Assembly: GCA_947498705.1 (NCBI GenBank)
Contig: CANMLW010000010.1
Location: forward strand, 1-64,000
Direction: 5' to 3'
Length of the DNA stretch: 64,000 bases
Source: an uncultured Aquimarina sp.
Lineage (GTDB): Bacteria > Bacteroidota > Bacteroidia > Flavobacteriales > Flavobacteriaceae
The notes under the pieces were generated by a model that was not told where the DNA came from, made no database searches, and saw only the letters and a program-made list of their open reading frames with translations. Every line of letters starts with the position of its first letter. The stretch's first letter is position 1. Positions 62,358 to 64,000 of this stretch are shown here, piece after piece. The position numbers and the translations under genes were made by a program.

Positions 62358-64000
62358 ATGAAAAAAATTAAAACGGACCGTATAAATGGTGCGATAAAAA
62401 CAAATTTTAATTTAAAAATGAGGCTAACAACACTACTTATTGTTTTATCTCTGTTTAGAATTAATGCAAGTACGTACTCCCAAAACACAAAAATTTCGTT
62501 AGATATTAAAAACTACACTATCGAAAAAGTTTTTGGGATTATACAGCAAAAAACAGAATTCAAAGTGTTTTTTAAGGACTCTGAAGTCAATACTAAACGA
62601 AAAATATCACTCAAGGTTTCTAATAAAAAAATCGAATATATCTTAGATAGAATCTTTAAAGGTACTTCTATCACCTACAAAATTGTTGACAAACAAATCG
62701 TTTTAGTTAAAAAACGTAATGTTTCTAAAACAAAGCCTCAAAAACCAAAATCGGTTGTAACCACTCCTACTCTTCAACAAGGTCATGAAATTAGTGGGCA
62801 AATTGTTGATAAAAACGGACTCCCCATTCCCGGAACAACAGTTTCTATTGCAGGAACTACTACAGGAGTGGTTACAGATTTTGATGGAAATTTTAAAATA
62901 CGTGTTTCTGTAGGAGATGTTATAAAAATTGAAAGTTTGGGATTTCAAACACAAACTATTACTATTTCTAACAAAAATAAGATTACCTACAATGTAGAAA
63001 TGATCGAATCTGTAGAGGCACTAGACGAGGTTATTATAACCGATGGTTATAAAACAGTGGATCGTCGTCTATTTGCAGGGGTTGCTACAAAACTTAACCT
63101 AGATGATATTAAAATTGATGGAGTATCTGATGCTTCTCGATTATTAGAAGGAAGAGATGCAGGAGTAGTTGTAGATAACCTATCGGGTACTTTTGGAGCT
63201 TCTCCAAGGATAAGAATTCGAGGAAATACTTCACTTAATGGTAATAATAACCCAATTTGGGTAGTTGATGGTGTAATTCTAGAAGATAATGTCGAACTAA
63301 GTCAAGGAGATTTAGCTTCTGGAGATATAAACTCGCTTATTGGATCTTCTATCGCGGGATTAAACCCAGATGATATTAAAAGTTTTTCGATTCTTAAAGA
63401 TGCTTCGGCAACCGCTCTTTATGGTGCTCGTGCCAAAAATGGAGTTATTGTAATTACCACCAAAAAAGGAAAAAAGGGTGGTTTAAGTGTCAACTACAGC
63501 AATAATTTTTCTTTTCGATTAAGACCAAGATATACTAATTTTAATGTTTTAAACTCGCAACAAGAATTAACCATTTATGCAGAGTTAGTAAACAAAGGTT
63601 TAATTGATTTAACCACAGCTCAAGTTGCAGAATCTTATGGTGTTTTAGGACAGTATTATGATTTGAGAAGAACGAATGATGTAGAAATCGGAGCTAATGG
63701 ACAATTGTCTGATAGTTTTTTTAACCGTTATCAAGCAGCCAATACCGACTGGTTTAAAACACTATTTACTGATTTATCATTACAACAAAGTCATTCGCTA
63801 AGTGTTTCTGGAGGTACTGATGATGCTACTTATTATTTTTCTGCAAGTTATTTAAACGATGAAGGGCAAACCATTGGTGATAACGCACAACGTTATACCA
63901 CCAAATTAAACACTAAGTTTAATCTAAGTGATCAATTTTCTATTAGTACTGCTTTGACAGGAAGTTTTAGAGATCAGGTTACACCTGGTACAAATGACAG
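62358..64000 (+). CDS. susC: SusC/RagA-type TonB-linked outer membrane protein, 3'-truncated by the window
   Basis: The first ~547 residues of a large receptor; the frame is open to the window's end. After a long basic N-region and signal peptide (LTTLLIVLSLFRINASTYSQ) come an STN domain (about 45-115: TKISLDIKNYTIEKVFGIIQ), a carboxypeptidase-regulatory-like domain (about 143-225: EISGQIVDKNGLPIPGTTVS) and the plug (RIRGNTSLNGNNNPIWVVDG, ASATALYGARAKNGVIVITT). The barrel begins after that. It should import a glycan or peptide with a SusD partner beyond the window, and its STN domain would signal to the adjacent FecR. Confidence 0.93.
   Translation, partial: MKKIKTDRINGAIKTNFNLKMRLTTLLIVLSLFRINASTYSQNTKISLDIKNYTIEKVFGIIQQKTEFKVFFKDSEVNTKRKISLKVSNKKIEYILDRIFKGTSITYKIVDKQIVLVKKRNVSKTKPQKPKSVVTTPTLQQGHEISGQIVDKNGLPIPGTTVSIAGTTTGVVTDFDGNFKIRVSVGDVIKIESLGFQTQTITISNKNKITYNVEMIESVEALDEVIITDGYKTVDRRLFAGVATKLNLDDIKIDGVSDASRLLEGRDAGVVVDNLSGTFGASPRIRIRGNTSLNGNNNPIWVVDGVILEDNVELSQGDLASGDINSLIGSSIAGLNPDDIKSFSILKDASATALYGARAKNGVIVITTKKGKKGGLSVNYSNNFSFRLRPRYTNFNVLNSQQELTIYAELVNKGLIDLTTAQVAESYGVLGQYYDLRRTNDVEIGANGQLSDSFFNRYQAANTDWFKTLFTDLSLQQSHSLSVSGGTDDATYYFSASYLNDEGQTIGDNAQRYTTKLNTKFNLSDQFSISTALTGSFRDQVTPGTND

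Noticed and set aside
1..64000. tRNA or rRNA genes
   Set aside because: No stretch with a T-loop GGTTCGAnTC and matching acceptor stem was recognised in any intergenic region, and no rRNA sequence was seen.

Overview
The window is about 64 kb of AT-rich DNA with the hallmarks of a marine Flavobacteriaceae chromosome (Bacteroidota). It has SusC-type and other TonB-dependent receptors, a FecI/FecR pair, DUF4249 and DUF4199 proteins, type IX secretion C-terminal domains, SC/AC lipoboxes, almost no Shine-Dalgarno sequences, and promoters of the Bacteroidota form TTTG-N19-TAnnTTTG. An Aquimarina-like genus is plausible, but I cannot prove it from sequence alone. I recognised no rRNA, tRNA, transposase or CRISPR array.

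Layout. 1-2.0 kb: a three-repeat lipoprotein gene, then a small cassette encoding two paralogous arginine-rich peptides with double-glycine-type leaders; between them lies a frameshifted lipocalin-like lipoprotein gene. 2.1-7.6 kb: DinB-like, MDR oxidoreductase and DUF1801 genes, a carB lacking the allosteric domain, and rpmH. 7.7-24.6 kb: mostly household genes (thioredoxin-like protein, TSUP permease, lytic transglycosylase, GNAT, mtaB, peptide-binding lipoprotein, GlmU-like protein, rpmE2, glycosyltransferase, phosphosugar mutase, MsbA-like ABC exporter, agmatinase). 24.9-25.95 kb: no protein gene, but four tandem copies of an apparent small-RNA gene. 26.1-27.7 kb: ECF sigma, membrane partner and periplasmic sensor. 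27.7-34.7 kb: YCF48-like lipoprotein, RsmB-type methyltransferase, an ArsR regulator with two matching operators, a coiled-coil secreted protein and an ATP-grasp enzyme. 35-38.7 kb: purL. 38.9-42.5 kb: a large T9SS protein. 42.8-51.2 kb: a fatty-acid beta-oxidation locus (fadD; marR, fadN, four-helix-bundle gene, thiolase, acyl-CoA dehydrogenase). 51.3-57.9 kb: an operon of TonB receptor, DUF4249 lipoprotein and a large secreted protein. 58.4-64 kb: CBM9-like protein, MFS transporter, FecI sigma, FecR and the 5' part of a SusC receptor that runs off the end.

The strongest candidate for an undescribed system is the array of four ~132-nt RNA genes on the minus strand. Each copy has its own TTTG-N19-TA[T]nTTTA promoter, a C-rich-loop hairpin whose closing pair covaries (U-G, U-A, C-G), and a GAAA-capped terminator. 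Promoter-to-terminator length is constant (131-133 nt) although the 5' segment and spacers diverge. Other notable points are the peptide cassette, a 13-bp inverted repeat bracketing the four-helix-bundle gene together with an 'empty' relative of that repeat 1.2 kb away, a TATGCnnGCATA palindrome shared by the fadD and marR promoters, and paired ArsR boxes.
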